Shown here piece by piece: positions 16,502 to 25,138 of a stretch of DNA of 64,000 nt. Source of the DNA: Streptomyces sp. NBC_00102 (GTDB lineage: Bacteria; Actinomycetota; Actinomycetes; Streptomycetales; Streptomycetaceae); NCBI RefSeq assembly GCF_026343115.1, contig NZ_JAPEMC010000001.1, positions 248,001-312,000 of the forward strand, written 5' to 3'. Under the pieces are notes generated by a model. That model was not told the origin of the DNA, ran no database searches, and was given only the letters and a program-made list of their open reading frames with translations. Position numbers and translations under genes: made by a program. Every line of letters begins with the position of its first letter. The first letter of the stretch is position 1.

Positions 16502-17408
16502 CGAGACGAACGCCGCTCACGCCCGCTCGTATCCGCTCGCGCCGCTTCCCGACCACCGCGACGTGAACACGCCGTGGTGGCAGGAGCTGTGGCGCCGCCA
16601 CGCACACATCACCACGCCGCTGCGAGCCTGCGGGCTCCCCTGTGACATCGAGTTCGGCCTCAGCGCCTACATCGTGCGCGCATCGCTCCCCGACAACAGC
16701 TACCTGATCATCGGTCCGCCGCAGGAACCGCCCTCCGACCGGCCGCCCGGAGATCCCGAGGGCTGGATCGCGACCCGGCAGCACCCCGACGACCAGACAC
16801 TGTTCGAGGTCCTCTACGACTCCTCCCCCACCGACGACCCCGGCGCTCGCCCGCGTCCCGAAGCCCGGCACGGCGGAAACGTTCAGCCCTTGGTCGAGGC
16901 CGTCTACCAGCGCCTCGCCCAGCTCGGCCTACTCCCCCATCCCGCCGTGCTCCACGAAAGCCCCCGCGTGCACCCCACCGAGTCGATGCCCACGACCCGG
17001 GACGTCCCCGGCCCGCCAGACCGTGGCCCCGTCTACCTCTACGGCGACGCACTGCGTGATCTGACCGACCAGCTCAACGGCACCGCATCACACAAGGATG
17101 CCGCCGCCCTGCTGCACCAAATTCTGGAACCCACCGACGGACTGCTCGCGCAGCTCGGCGAGTTCTTCGAAGCAGCCGGCGAGAAGGCGAAGGAAGCGGA
17201 GCAGGACGACGGGTTCGACCTGTCGTACGACCTGGCCGACGCCGCCGCCGAGATCCGCACGCTCGGAGAGGTTCTGCACGCGGCCGAGGACCGGATGCGG
17301 GCCCTCACCCCGCCCCGGCCCGCGCCCCGGATGCGCTCCGCTCCATCCCGTGCACCGTCCTTTCCACCGCGAGACCTCCCGCCGGCGCCGCCGCGACACA
17401 CACGCTGA
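16491..17408 (+). CDS. Hypothetical accessory protein, two-part
   Basis: 305 residues from GTG 16491 with AGGAGGAGCC upstream. The first 130 residues (TPWWQELWRRHAHITTPLRACGLP, then ASLPDNSYLIIGPPQEPP and EGWIATRQHPDDQTLFEVLYDS) form a mixed alpha/beta unit reminiscent of DUF317 but without its signature. Residues about 175-260 are helical and acidic (EFFEAAGEKAKEAEQDDGF), and the tail is Pro/Arg-rich. It is transcribed with the surrounding accessory genes. No catalytic motif seen. Confidence 0.55.
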   Translation: MAADETNAAHARSYPLAPLPDHRDVNTPWWQELWRRHAHITTPLRACGLPCDIEFGLSAYIVRASLPDNSYLIIGPPQEPPSDRPPGDPEGWIATRQHPDDQTLFEVLYDSSPTDDPGARPRPEARHGGNVQPLVEAVYQRLAQLGLLPHPAVLHESPRVHPTESMPTTRDVPGPPDRGPVYLYGDALRDLTDQLNGTASHKDAAALLHQILEPTDGLLAQLGEFFEAAGEKAKEAEQDDGFDLSYDLADAAAEIRTLGEVLHAAEDRMRALTPPRPAPRMRSAPSRAPSFPPRDLPPAPPRHTR

Positions 17409-17438
17409 CACCGCGCCCGCCGCCAGCCCAAGGACCCC

Positions 17439-17960
17439 ATGACCTCGCCCCGCACCGACCTCGCCGCGTTCGCCACCGCCCTCGCCGACCGCCTGCCCGG
17501 CGTCTGGACCAGCGACTACCACCGATACGCGCAGTACGCCGACCAGTGGCCCCTGACCGAGCAGCTCTGGGACGCCGGCCACGTCGACCACATCGTCAAC
17601 CAGTACGACCTCCACCACGACGCCGTGCTCCACGGGCCGGACAACCAGCGGCTGTACGTCACCGACCGTCCCCTCCATCCGCTCCAGTTCGTCGTCGCAC
17701 CGCTCGAACCCGCCGATACGCGCCTGGAACCGCGCCACTTCGAGGGCGTTGAGGAACCCGACGGCATCGCCGTACCCGCGGATCCCGCCCGGGCGGCGGC
17801 TCACGTCGCCCGGCGGGTGCTGCCCCGCTACGAGCAGGCCCTGCAGGCAGTGCTCGCCAACGCAGCGGCCCGGCCCGAACGCCACTCGGCCCCGGTCACG
17901 CCCCCCACCGCGGCCCTTCCACCGGCATCGGCGACGACAGCGCCCAGCCGCTCCCGCTGA
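17439..17960 (+). CDS. Accessory protein, paralog family B
   Basis: 173 residues. The body (LADRLPGVWTSDYHRY, LTEQLWDAGHVDHIVNQYDLHHDAVL, VEEPDGIAVPADPARAAAHVARRVLPRYEQAL) is clearly related to residues 1-135 of the protein at 25139-25894 (LAGELPGNWTS, VPEPSGIALVDDPFLSAEQVADDLLIRYDSAL). This is an element-internal paralog pair. It is soluble, and the tail is Ala/Pro/Ser-rich. Function unknown; duplication suggests a structural or dosage role. Confidence 0.6.
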   Translation: MTSPRTDLAAFATALADRLPGVWTSDYHRYAQYADQWPLTEQLWDAGHVDHIVNQYDLHHDAVLHGPDNQRLYVTDRPLHPLQFVVAPLEPADTRLEPRHFEGVEEPDGIAVPADPARAAAHVARRVLPRYEQALQAVLANAAARPERHSAPVTPPTAALPPASATTAPSRSR

Positions 17961-17984
17961 ATCCCGCTCGCTCTGGAGACTCCC

Positions 17985-18581
17985 CTGTCCACTCACTCCT
18001 TCATCGCCCGCCCGACCACCGGTACGGGATATACGGGCATCCAAGTCCAGCTCGACGGGGTGCCCAGCCACCACCTCCCCCTGCTCCTGGCCGCCTATCA
18101 GTACAAGTTCGACCGCAACATCGAGGCCATGTCCCAGTACCTCATCGACGACGTGGCCGTCGGCTGGGCCGAGCTCGGCACCGACCTCCTGGACGGCGCC
18201 CCGCCCGCCCTGGTGAACACGCTGACCGGCGGCGAGCACTGGCCCAGCCGCACCCTCGACCACCTGGTCACCCCGGACGGCTCCCCACCGGTCCGCATGT
18301 CCGTCACCGACACGACTGCCGACGAACAGGGGATGCAGTGGGGCTACGTCCTGCACACGGAGGGCATCGAGGTGATCAGCCTCCTGCACGAGGACATCGG
18401 CCCCGTCGTGAGCTGGTCCCTCGACCCGCGCACCCCCTTCAACGACCACCCGGCAGCCTGGTCCTCCCTCGACGCCCCACCCGCCCTCCGGTCACGGCGC
18501 GGAAGTCGGCCTCGGAGCGCTCCCGCCGCAGCACCGGCAAAGACCAGCACCTCGCACCCCACCGCCCGTCGGCGCCCCTGA
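17985..18581 (+). CDS. DUF317-like protein with CTG start
   Basis: About 198 residues. The frame opens after the previous stop, and the only start with proper spacing to GGAG (17975-17978) is CTG at 17985, giving (L)STHSFIARPTTGTGYTG. The first GTG, at 18060, would remove 25 coding-like residues. The centre (DHLVTPDGSPPVRMSVTD, WGYVLHTEGIEVI, WSLDPRTPFNDHPAAWSS) resembles one DUF317 repeat, in which an aromatic beta-sheet unit ends in a TPxEA-like helix. DUF317 proteins are Streptomyces-specific and uncharacterised. Confidence 0.5.
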   Translation: MSTHSFIARPTTGTGYTGIQVQLDGVPSHHLPLLLAAYQYKFDRNIEAMSQYLIDDVAVGWAELGTDLLDGAPPALVNTLTGGEHWPSRTLDHLVTPDGSPPVRMSVTDTTADEQGMQWGYVLHTEGIEVISLLHEDIGPVVSWSLDPRTPFNDHPAAWSSLDAPPALRSRRGSRPRSAPAAAPAKTSTSHPTARRRP

Positions 18582-18618
18582 CACCTCTGCCCCACGCCCC
18601 GAGGAGAACCCCGCCCCC

Positions 18619-19077
18619 TTGCAGCCCGGCCCCCACTTCGTCTTCGGCGACCACGAAAAACACGGCTTCGTCGCTTCGGTCACCACGGCCCTGCCCGCCC
18701 ATCTGGGCCACTGGTATCTGGAACGCGAGCAGTTCGAGCCCGTTCCCACAGAGCCCGGCCTGTACCGACTCATCGAGCCCGGGCGCGACGGAGTGCGTCG
18801 CACCCGCCAGGCCGTCCACGACCTGCGCCAGCACGGCTACGCCGTACGGGCCGACATCCAGCTCGACCCGTCCCTCACGAACGGCCCGCCGCGCCCCGCA
18901 CGGCCCATCGGTTCCCTGGAGCGCCGCAGCCGTCTCGCCCAGGCCGCCGCCCGCCGCACGACGCAGCCCTCTGCACCGCCCGTCACCTCACCGGCGATAC
19001 CACCGCCGGTCACTCCGAAGACCACCTCCGCACCGACCGCACACGCGACGACCTCAGTCGGCAGGCGGCCCAGATGA
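18619..19077 (+). CDS. Hypothetical protein, TTG start
   Basis: 152 residues from TTG 18619 behind GAGGAGAAC. The N-terminal half (HFVFGDHEKHGFVASVTTALP, LERE..., YRLIEPGRDGVRRTRQAVHDLRQHGYAVRADI) is compact and alpha/beta. The VxxLRxxGYxVxAD pattern is common to several small proteins of Streptomyces plasmids, including the one at 24420, where it reads VARLRTAGYHVDCD. The tail is Pro/Thr-rich. It overlaps the next gene by ATGA. Function unknown. Confidence 0.6.
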   Translation: MQPGPHFVFGDHEKHGFVASVTTALPAHLGHWYLEREQFEPVPTEPGLYRLIEPGRDGVRRTRQAVHDLRQHGYAVRADIQLDPSLTNGPPRPARPIGSLERRSRLAQAAARRTTQPSAPPVTSPAIPPPVTPKTTSAPTAHATTSVGRRPR

Positions 19078-20270
19078 CGGCGTCCAACGGTCCGGCTCCC
19101 GATACCTCCGCGCAGGCCCCCTCCGAACTGGCCAACGCCGCACGCAACTTCCGCTTGAGAATGGCGGTCATCGACTGCGAGACCGAGGCCGCGCTCGACG
19201 CGACACGCGACCGCTACGGCCGCACCGTCCACGTGGGCGCCGAAGCCGCCGCTCGCACCCATCGCGACACGGCGGCGGTCGAGGCGTACTCCACCCACCT
19301 CGCCCCGCACGCCGAGGCCCTCCTCACCGCCGCCCGCCTCGCACTCGACGAACTGCCGCCGGCCCGGCACCTTCTCGGGTGGCGGACCGTCCTGGACGCT
19401 TTGGCCACCTCTGCCGCCGAAATCCGCCGGGCCCTCGACCGGCCTGCCGCCCCCGGCTCCCGGGACGAACGTGCTCAGCACGCGGCCCTGTGGCCGCACC
19501 TCACCGCGTGGGCGGACCACGGCCCCATCCCTAGCAACCTCGCCGACCAGCTCGACGGCCAGCACCACAAGGCTCCGCTGACCGCCGAGGAACAGCAGAT
19601 GTGGACCGAGATGGCCCAGGCCGCGCAGCGCCGCGGCGAACTGGAGCTGACCGAGTCGTGGTACGCCGCGGACGGCCAGCCGATCACCCTCGCGTACCTG
19701 GTCGAAGACGACGCCTCCACGGTGGTCGCGCTGCGCGGCGACCCGGGGCTACCGGGCTGGCAGGTGATCGGGCACTACGCCCACGAGCTGGAAGCGGGCA
19801 AGGCTCTGCCCGCTCCGGTCCCGCCCGGCGTGCTGCGCGCGGACATCTCGCGGTTCAACCGCCCAGTATCTGCACCGGAGTTGTCCGTGCAGGATCTCAT
19901 CCGGGACGTCGTCGAAGGCCGCAGTGCCGGTGACGCGGCCAACGCTCTCCTCGGCGCCGTCCAGCGCGGCTTCGTCGCCGGGCCCATGGTCCGGCTGCAG
20001 GAACTCCTGGAGACCAGCAGCCAGTTCGCCACTGCTCTGGAGACCGCGAAGGGCCACCAGATAGCTGCCCGCCTCTCGGTGCTGGGCCGGCAGATCGAGT
20101 TCCTCACCATTGAGGTCGAACAGGCGGCCGAGGAGCTGGGCGCGACCGTCGCCGTGCTGCCCCCGCACCGCACCCCCGTGCCGCGCGTCCGCGCGCGTCC
20201 GGCCGTGGACGCCGCGCCGCCCACACCTCCTCCCCTCCCCGGCACGACCGCCCGCCACCGACATGCCTAA
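19074..20270 (+). CDS. Large helical accessory protein
   Basis: 398 residues, ATGA-coupled to the previous gene. Residues 1-130 are helical. Residues about 155-250 contain a mixed unit, AEEQQMWTEMAQAAQRRGELELTESWYA then WQVIGHYAHELEAGKALP. Residues about 265-360 are again helical, ending in a coiled-coil (LGRQIEFLTIEVEQAAEELG). No transmembrane or catalytic motif. It may be a scaffold of the transfer apparatus or a DNA-processing accessory; this is unsupported beyond context. Confidence 0.55.
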   Translation: MTASNGPAPDTSAQAPSELANAARNFRLRMAVIDCETEAALDATRDRYGRTVHVGAEAAARTHRDTAAVEAYSTHLAPHAEALLTAARLALDELPPARHLLGWRTVLDALATSAAEIRRALDRPAAPGSRDERAQHAALWPHLTAWADHGPIPSNLADQLDGQHHKAPLTAEEQQMWTEMAQAAQRRGELELTESWYAADGQPITLAYLVEDDASTVVALRGDPGLPGWQVIGHYAHELEAGKALPAPVPPGVLRADISRFNRPVSAPELSVQDLIRDVVEGRSAGDAANALLGAVQRGFVAGPMVRLQELLETSSQFATALETAKGHQIAARLSVLGRQIEFLTIEVEQAAEELGATVAVLPPHRTPVPRVRARPAVDAAPPTPPPLPGTTARHRHA

Positions 20271-20325
20271 CCCGGCCTCCCGCCCACACGGTTCCGCACC
20301 GCCGTACGCCGCCAAGGAGATCATC

Positions 20326-20907
20326 CTGTCCAGCACCGCCCACGCGCTCGCCCTCTACGACATGGCCGGCCAGGTCGAGCGCCTCCGGTTCCAGCTGCGG
20401 ACCCTGCCCCCACCGCCTGCAATCCCGGCCGTGGACGCCGTCTCCGCACGAGTCGACGATCTGGTCGGCATCACCACCGCCGTGAGCGCCCAGATCAAGC
20501 ACTGCTTGTCCAATCTCATGTCCGACGCCCCGGCGAAGGCGGCGCTCCAGGCGTACAGCACCGCCCTCGCCCCGCTGGGTGAGGCGCTGACAGAGCTCGG
20601 CCGCATGCACACGGAGATCTCGCACTACCTCTTCACCGCCCACCCCGCGCGCCGCGACAGCCCGTTGAACCTGGAGCGAGCTCGCCAACAGGCCACCGAG
20701 GTAATTTCCGGCTGCTGGGAGGCAGCCGACGAGATCCTCGAAGTAGTGGCCATCGAACTACGGGACTCTGCGTCCAAGGTGGCGCCCGCTCCCTCACGCC
20801 GCCGTTCCGAGGCTCCCGGTCGTGCGCTCCACACCACCGGCTCCGGCCTGCCCTCGATACCACCCGCGCCTGCCTCCGCCACACCTCGCGCAGCGAAGGG
20901 CCGCTGA
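20326..20907 (+). CDS. Helical accessory protein, probable CTG start
   Basis: About 193 residues from CTG 20326, which sits correctly behind AAGGAGATCAT. An ATG at 20263, overlapping the previous stop, is in the same frame and would add 21 residues lacking structure. The protein is helical: HALALYDMAGQVERLRFQLRTL, VGITTAVSAQIKHCLSNLM, then ATEVISGCWEAADEILEVVAIEL. It is similar in style to 15669 and 31759. A perfect palindrome follows at 20940-20964. Function unknown. Confidence 0.5.
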   Translation: MSSTAHALALYDMAGQVERLRFQLRTLPPPPAIPAVDAVSARVDDLVGITTAVSAQIKHCLSNLMSDAPAKAALQAYSTALAPLGEALTELGRMHTEISHYLFTAHPARRDSPLNLERARQQATEVISGCWEAADEILEVVAIELRDSASKVAPAPSRRRSEAPGRALHTTGSGLPSIPPAPASATPRAAKGR

Positions 20908-20939
20908 AGCGTCCCGCTCGCCACCTCGGTCCGCTGCGT

Positions 20940-20964
20940 GGGTCGTGCATCTGATGCACGACCC
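20940..20964 (+). terminator. Perfect palindrome, terminator or operator
   Basis: GGGTCGTGCAT-CTG-ATGCACGACCC, an 11-bp perfect stem with a 3-base loop, 33 bases after one stop and 50 bases before the next start. There is no U-tract. It could terminate the accessory operon, or its symmetry could bind a regulator of the gene at 21014. Confidence 0.55.
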
Positions 20965-21013
20965 CTCGCAACGACGCGGGCCACCGCCCCAACCGCCAAC
21001 GAGAGGTACCGAT

Positions 21014-21562
21014 TTGAAGCCCCATACCAGCCCGATCTCACACGTAACGCCCAAGCGCAGTTCCCCGGGGGTGCCCACGCATTGGACCGTGGATCACGCC
21101 TGCTTCCACCGCGTGGACCACGATCTTTCCCATCGTCCTGCCGACCAGCGTGCGGGCTTTGCCCGGTGGCTGGCGTCGAAGGACTGCTCCGTCTGCTGGA
21201 AGGCGAAGCGCGACACCGACTCCGAGTCGAAGGAGGAGTGGCTCGCGGCCAAGCGGGCCGCGGAGCAGGAGGCAGCCGCCGTATGGGCGAAGCAGTTCGA
21301 CATGCCGGAGCTGGAGGGGCCCGAGAAGGCTCTCGGGTGGGGCGAGCGCTCCCGTCATCAGCTGATGACGGCGGGGCACACCGCGCTCGTGGTCGAGGGT
21401 ACGTGGGACGAAGCGGACTGGGCGGAGCTGGAGGAGCAGGCCCGTTCCGTCACCCGTGCCAGATGGTGGATCGACCAGCGTGAGGCCGAAGGCGCTGACC
21501 TGGTCGAACTCCTAGAAGCAGCAGGCGAGGACGACCGCTGCGCGGAGAACCCGTTCCGCTGA
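21014..21562 (+). CDS. Probable zinc-binding accessory protein
   Basis: 182 residues from TTG 21014 with GAGAGG upstream. The region THWTVDHACFHRVDHDLSHR followed by FARWLASKDCSVCWKAK places H/C residues in an H-x-C ... H ... C-x2-C arrangement that could hold zinc. The rest is a helical, acidic body (EWLAAKRAAEQEAAAVWAKQF, WGERSRHQLMTAGH) with WDEADWAELEEQARSV. It is the last gene before the EACC1-caspase module. The metal site is inferred from spacing only. Confidence 0.55.
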   Translation: MKPHTSPISHVTPKRSSPGVPTHWTVDHACFHRVDHDLSHRPADQRAGFARWLASKDCSVCWKAKRDTDSESKEEWLAAKRAAEQEAAAVWAKQFDMPELEGPEKALGWGERSRHQLMTAGHTALVVEGTWDEADWAELEEQARSVTRARWWIDQREAEGADLVELLEAAGEDDRCAENPFR

Positions 21563-21696
21563 CACGAGGTGGCGAAGCGGGCGAACCACCACCTGCCGAC
21601 CTGCATCAACCCCGCTTCGGCCCCGAAGTCCGCCCGGACCTATGATGGGCCACCGGTTCGCAGCCGTGCTTGACGGCAGATCAGGGGGGCCTAAGG

Positions 21697-22041
21697 ATGT
21701 CGATGTACCACATTTCTGTGGGCGGGGACTCGCCGGGACGGGATCTACGTCAACTCGCCCAGTGGCTGCGCCAGGACACGGCAACTCGGACCGAGGCGAC
21801 CATCGCTCTCCAGCCGACGAAGCCCGCCGAAGGCGAGATGGGTACGGCCCTGGACGTCATTGCGCTGGTCGCCCAGTCAGGTTTTTCGACGGCCAGCCTG
21901 GTGTTGACGATCTGTGCCTGGCGGCGGACCCGTCCGTCGACGCCGGTTGTCACCATCGAGCGCAACGGCACGCGCGTGACGGTGGGTTCCGGGGATCCAG
22001 CTGAGGTTGCTCGGATCGCGCAGGCACTGGAGAACGAGTAA
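21697..22041 (+). CDS. EACC1-like effector-associated component
   Basis: A 114-residue protein starting MSMYHISVGGDSPGRDLRQL. It has a short beta/alpha N-terminus with LRQLAQWLRQDTATRTEATIAL, then GEMGTALDVIALVAQSGFSTASLVLTICAWRRTR, which forms one hydrophobic helix, and a C-terminal beta pair VVTIERNGTRVTV. The order, including the GEMG before the hydrophobic helix, matches what I recall of the effector-associated constant component EACC1, a module that accompanies caspase, protease and other effector genes in conflict systems of multicellular bacteria. It lies eight bases upstream of a caspase-kinase gene, the expected partner. Confidence 0.72.
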   Translation: MSMYHISVGGDSPGRDLRQLAQWLRQDTATRTEATIALQPTKPAEGEMGTALDVIALVAQSGFSTASLVLTICAWRRTRPSTPVVTIERNGTRVTVGSGDPAEVARIAQALENE

Positions 22042-22048
22042 TCGTCTG

Positions 22049-23746
22049 ATGCCGCTCCCCCGCCCGGATTCCTCACGGGTGGTCCTGATAGGCGTCGCGG
22101 AGTACGACCATCTGCCGCCTCTCCCGGCCATTCGGAACAACCTCGCGGCGCTCGCCGAATTCTTTACCTCACCGCAAGGTTGGGGCCTATCCTCGGAGCA
22201 CTGCACAGTCGTCACCGACCCCTGCCAGCCATCCGAACTCATCGACCCCGTTCAACGAGCAGCCGCCGAAGCCAGGGACACCCTCCTCGTCTACTACAGC
22301 GGACATGGCCATCTCGATGACGAACTGCGGTATTCGGTGTCGGTCACCGGCTCCCGACAAGACCGGCCATGGACCTGCCTGCCCTACTCATGGCTGAAGT
22401 CCGTGCTTATTCAGACCCGGGCGCAACGCCGCATGGTGATCCTCGACAGTTGCTTCAGCGGACAAGCTCACGGCCTCATGACAGACGCGGCCGACGCGCT
22501 CCGTGTGCAAGTGGCAACGTCTGGAGCAGTGGTCATCAGCTCCGCGCGCCATGACCTGCCCGCGCTCGCACCCGTCGGCGAAACCTACACCGCCTTTACT
22601 GGTGAACTACTCGACGTGCTCACTCACGGCATCGCGGGCGGTCCTCCGGAAATCAGCGTGGACGCCGCTTATGCTCACGTCAAGGCCGCCTTGGCAGCCC
22701 GGGGCCGCCCCACACCTGACCGCACAGGCACCGACACCTCCGGCGCTCTGATCATCGCGCACAACCCCGCCTTCCGGCCGCACATCTCCGTGGCTGCGCC
22801 ACGTCCGATGCCCGGGACTCATCTCCGGGCGTTGGCCAAGCGGTTGTACCCGCAGCCGTCTGACCCACGAAGCAGTCGGCCTCCCGCGAAGCCGAGCGAG
22901 GCCGGCCAGCGGACGGAGCCGGACTCTGTCGGCGAGCGGTACGAGATCCTCTCTACCCTCGGGAGGGGAGGCATGGGAACCGTATCTGTCGCCTATGACC
23001 GTCTCCTCGACAGACGGGTCGCGTTGAAGTCGATCGAAATTCACGGAGGCGACGAGCCCTTCATTAGACAGGTCTTCTGGTCCGAGGTGCGGGTCGCAGC
23101 GGCGCTGAACCACCCGAATGTGGCCGCAATCCACGACGTGGTCGAGGGCAAGGCTGGGCGGTTCTTCGTCATGGAGCTGGTCCCTGGAACCGATCTGTCG
23201 ACGGCGATCAGGGAGGGGCCGCTGTCACCGGATCAGGCCGCAGAAGTCGTGCATGACGTGCTTCTCGGCCTAGACGCCGCCCATCAACGGGGGGTGGTCC
23301 ACTGCGACGTCAAGCCGGGCAACATCATGCTGACGCCGAACGGCAGGATCAAAATCCTCGACTTCGGGGTATCCCACGTCATCGCAGAAGGGGAACAAGG
23401 CCCCCTGCACCGAGGCGACGGAACCATGGTGGGCACGTTCCTTTACATGGCACCAGAAAGCCTCCTCGGCCAGCTTCCCACCGTTGCAGCCGACATTTAC
23501 AGCACCGGAGTGGTGTTCTACCAACTCTGCACCGGACAGCCGCCATTCCTCGCCAGCCATATCGGCAAGATGGCGTCACTGAAGCACGCCGGTCCTCCCA
23601 CACCGCCAGGCGAGATCCAGCCCGCCATGCCTGCGACTTATCAGACGATCATTATGCGAGCCCTTGAGCGTGATCCCAAGAACCGGTACAGCAGTGCGGC
23701 CGAGATGCGCGCAGCGATTGCAGCTGCCCTCTACGGCGCGAATTGA
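22049..23746 (+). CDS. Caspase-like peptidase fused to Ser/Thr protein kinase
   Basis: A 565-residue two-domain protein. Residues 1-240 are a peptidase C14 (caspase/metacaspase) domain with His86 in YYSGHGH and Cys135 in ILDSCFSG, so the catalytic dyad is intact. A linker (about 245-295) joins it to a Hanks-type kinase with P-loop GRGGMG (305-310), Lys327, Glu346, catalytic HCDVKPGN (Asp420, with HRD altered to HCD), DFG (438-440) and APE (468-470). No transmembrane or PASTA segment follows, so it is probably cytoplasmic. With EACC1 upstream this looks like a signal-activated suicide or defence effector. It ends 24 bases before hairpin element copy 2. The ATG is preferred because it follows EACC1 closely. 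Confidence 0.9.
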   Translation: MPLPRPDSSRVVLIGVAEYDHLPPLPAIRNNLAALAEFFTSPQGWGLSSEHCTVVTDPCQPSELIDPVQRAAAEARDTLLVYYSGHGHLDDELRYSVSVTGSRQDRPWTCLPYSWLKSVLIQTRAQRRMVILDSCFSGQAHGLMTDAADALRVQVATSGAVVISSARHDLPALAPVGETYTAFTGELLDVLTHGIAGGPPEISVDAAYAHVKAALAARGRPTPDRTGTDTSGALIIAHNPAFRPHISVAAPRPMPGTHLRALAKRLYPQPSDPRSSRPPAKPSEAGQRTEPDSVGERYEILSTLGRGGMGTVSVAYDRLLDRRVALKSIEIHGGDEPFIRQVFWSEVRVAAALNHPNVAAIHDVVEGKAGRFFVMELVPGTDLSTAIREGPLSPDQAAEVVHDVLLGLDAAHQRGVVHCDVKPGNIMLTPNGRIKILDFGVSHVIAEGEQGPLHRGDGTMVGTFLYMAPESLLGQLPTVAADIYSTGVVFYQLCTGQPPFLASHIGKMASLKHAGPPTPPGEIQPAMPATYQTIIMRALERDPKNRYSSAAEMRAAIAAALYGAN

Positions 23747-23770
23747 CCACCGGACCCACCGCCGAGCCGG

Positions 23771-23820
23771 GGCAACATAGCTGGGAAGCGCCGGTTGGCC
23801 AAACCGGGATTCCTCCGGAG
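23771..23820 (+). repeat. Hairpin element copy 2 of 3
   Basis: Begins GGCAACATAGC, then CCGGTT-GGCCA-AACCGG (23791-23807) with outer GGGAA/TTCC pairing and CCGGAG at the end. The flank and core match copies at 4279 and 38881 although the stem here is less perfect. It sits 24 bases behind the caspase-kinase stop and before the next operon. Confidence 0.75.
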
Positions 23821-23863
23821 TATTGATGCTCCCACCCCGCCAGCAGTCGTGCGGAAGGAACTC

Positions 23864-24289
23864 ATGTCCCAACCCCCTCCCCCTTCGGCCTTCGCGTCGA
23901 CACCCGACCCGCTCACCCCCGACCGGGACATCACCCACACCCACTTCCAGGCCGGTGACACCGTCGTCATCCTGAAGGGAGTGGCCGGTGGGGAGCTGTG
24001 GGGTGACGCGATGCGGATCGTCGCCCCGTCCTGGCACACCCCGACCGACGAAGACGGATGGCGGCTGCGAGATCCCACCGGCGGCGTCCAGTCCTACGTC
24101 ACCGCCCACCCCCGGTACCTCGTGCACCTCTCCCGCAGTTGCCCGGACTGCCTGATCCACCTGCGGGCCATGGAGGACACCCTCCTGGCACGGGTCGCCG
24201 GTCGCACCGAGCTGATCGACTTCGGCTGGTACACCGTCACCGCCTTGGGGCAGCTCGTGCATACCGCCGACGTCCGGAACGGCCGGTGA
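23864..24289 (+). CDS. Hypothetical small protein with SH3-like start
   Basis: 141 residues from ATG 23864 with GGAAGGAAC upstream. FQAGDTVVILKGVAGGELWGDAMRIVAPSW suggests a small beta-barrel. RSCPDCLIHLRAMEDTLL carries a CPDC pair that could be redox-active or bind metal, and the end is beta-rich. It is the first gene after hairpin element copy 2, so probably the first of a new operon running to 38858. Function unknown. Confidence 0.6.
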   Translation: MSQPPPPSAFASTPDPLTPDRDITHTHFQAGDTVVILKGVAGGELWGDAMRIVAPSWHTPTDEDGWRLRDPTGGVQSYVTAHPRYLVHLSRSCPDCLIHLRAMEDTLLARVAGRTELIDFGWYTVTALGQLVHTADVRNGR

Positions 24290-24419
24290 CCCCCGGTCCG
24301 CGCGGGCGGACCCGCACCCCGCCACGCCCACTCGAAGAAACACTGGATCGGCGGGTGACCCGTGAGGGCCCGACGGACCGCACGGTCGTCGCCCACCCCT
24401 CACCCCCGGAGGAACGCCT

Positions 24420-25115
24420 CTGCCGCGCACCGACCGCTTCCTGACCATCCGCCGCGACCCTCAGTCCGACGAACTCCTCGCCCGGGGCGGCGACCCCGAG
24501 GCGCACAGCATCCTCCAGCGTGCGGGCTTCATCGCCGTCGTCCGCGTCCACGAGACGTACCACCGTGTCCCCACCCGGCATGGCCGAGCCCGACGAGTCC
24601 TCCCTCGCCACCGCCGCGGTCGCCCGCCTGCGAACGGCCGGGTACCACGTGGACTGCGACGCGGACTTCGACACCGACTCGCGTCCGGCCAGCTACCTGC
24701 CCGTGGGCGCCTCCGTCGACGACGTCGCCGAGCGCATCCGTGAGGCCACCACCACCGACGAAGCCGCCGAGGCACTGACCGAGCTGACCGCCGCCCACGA
24801 CGGCGTCCTCGCCGCGCTGGAGAACATCCTCACCGCCGCCGCCGAGTTCCACGACGGGCTCAACACGGCAGTCGCCCCCACATCGCTCAACGCCTGCGCT
24901 ACCTCGCCGACGTACACGTTCGCATCGTCCGCACCGAGCTCTCCGAGGCCCGCACCCAGCTCGCCGACCGGCACGCCCCGCACCCCGGCCGCAGCACCTG
25001 CACCGAAGTAGTCCCCGCCTCCGAGCACGAGCGCTCCGCCGTGTGCGCCTGCCCGCCACCACCGCGCACCCTCCCGGCCCCGCCTCCCCCGCTGGCCCCC
25101 GGACTACGCCGCTGA
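24420..25115 (+). pseudogene. Accessory gene broken by two compensating frameshifts
   Basis: Three adjacent frames together spell one protein. Part 1 (CTG 24420 behind CGGAGGAAC) reads LTIRRDPQSDELLARGGDP to VHETYHRVPT. A +1 shift near 24574, in a run of C, leads to MAEPDESSLATAAVARLRTA through LTELTAAHDGVLAALENIL. A compensating shift near 24866 returns to the first frame with HIAQRLRYLADVHVRIVRTE, a CTEVV...CAC cysteine cluster and TGA 25113-25115. Both the first and last parts are in the frame of the CTG. Intact length would be about 231 residues. Real mutation or sequence error cannot be separated here. Function unknown. Confidence 0.6.
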
Positions 25116-25138
25116 CTCCCACCCCGTTCAAGGACACC

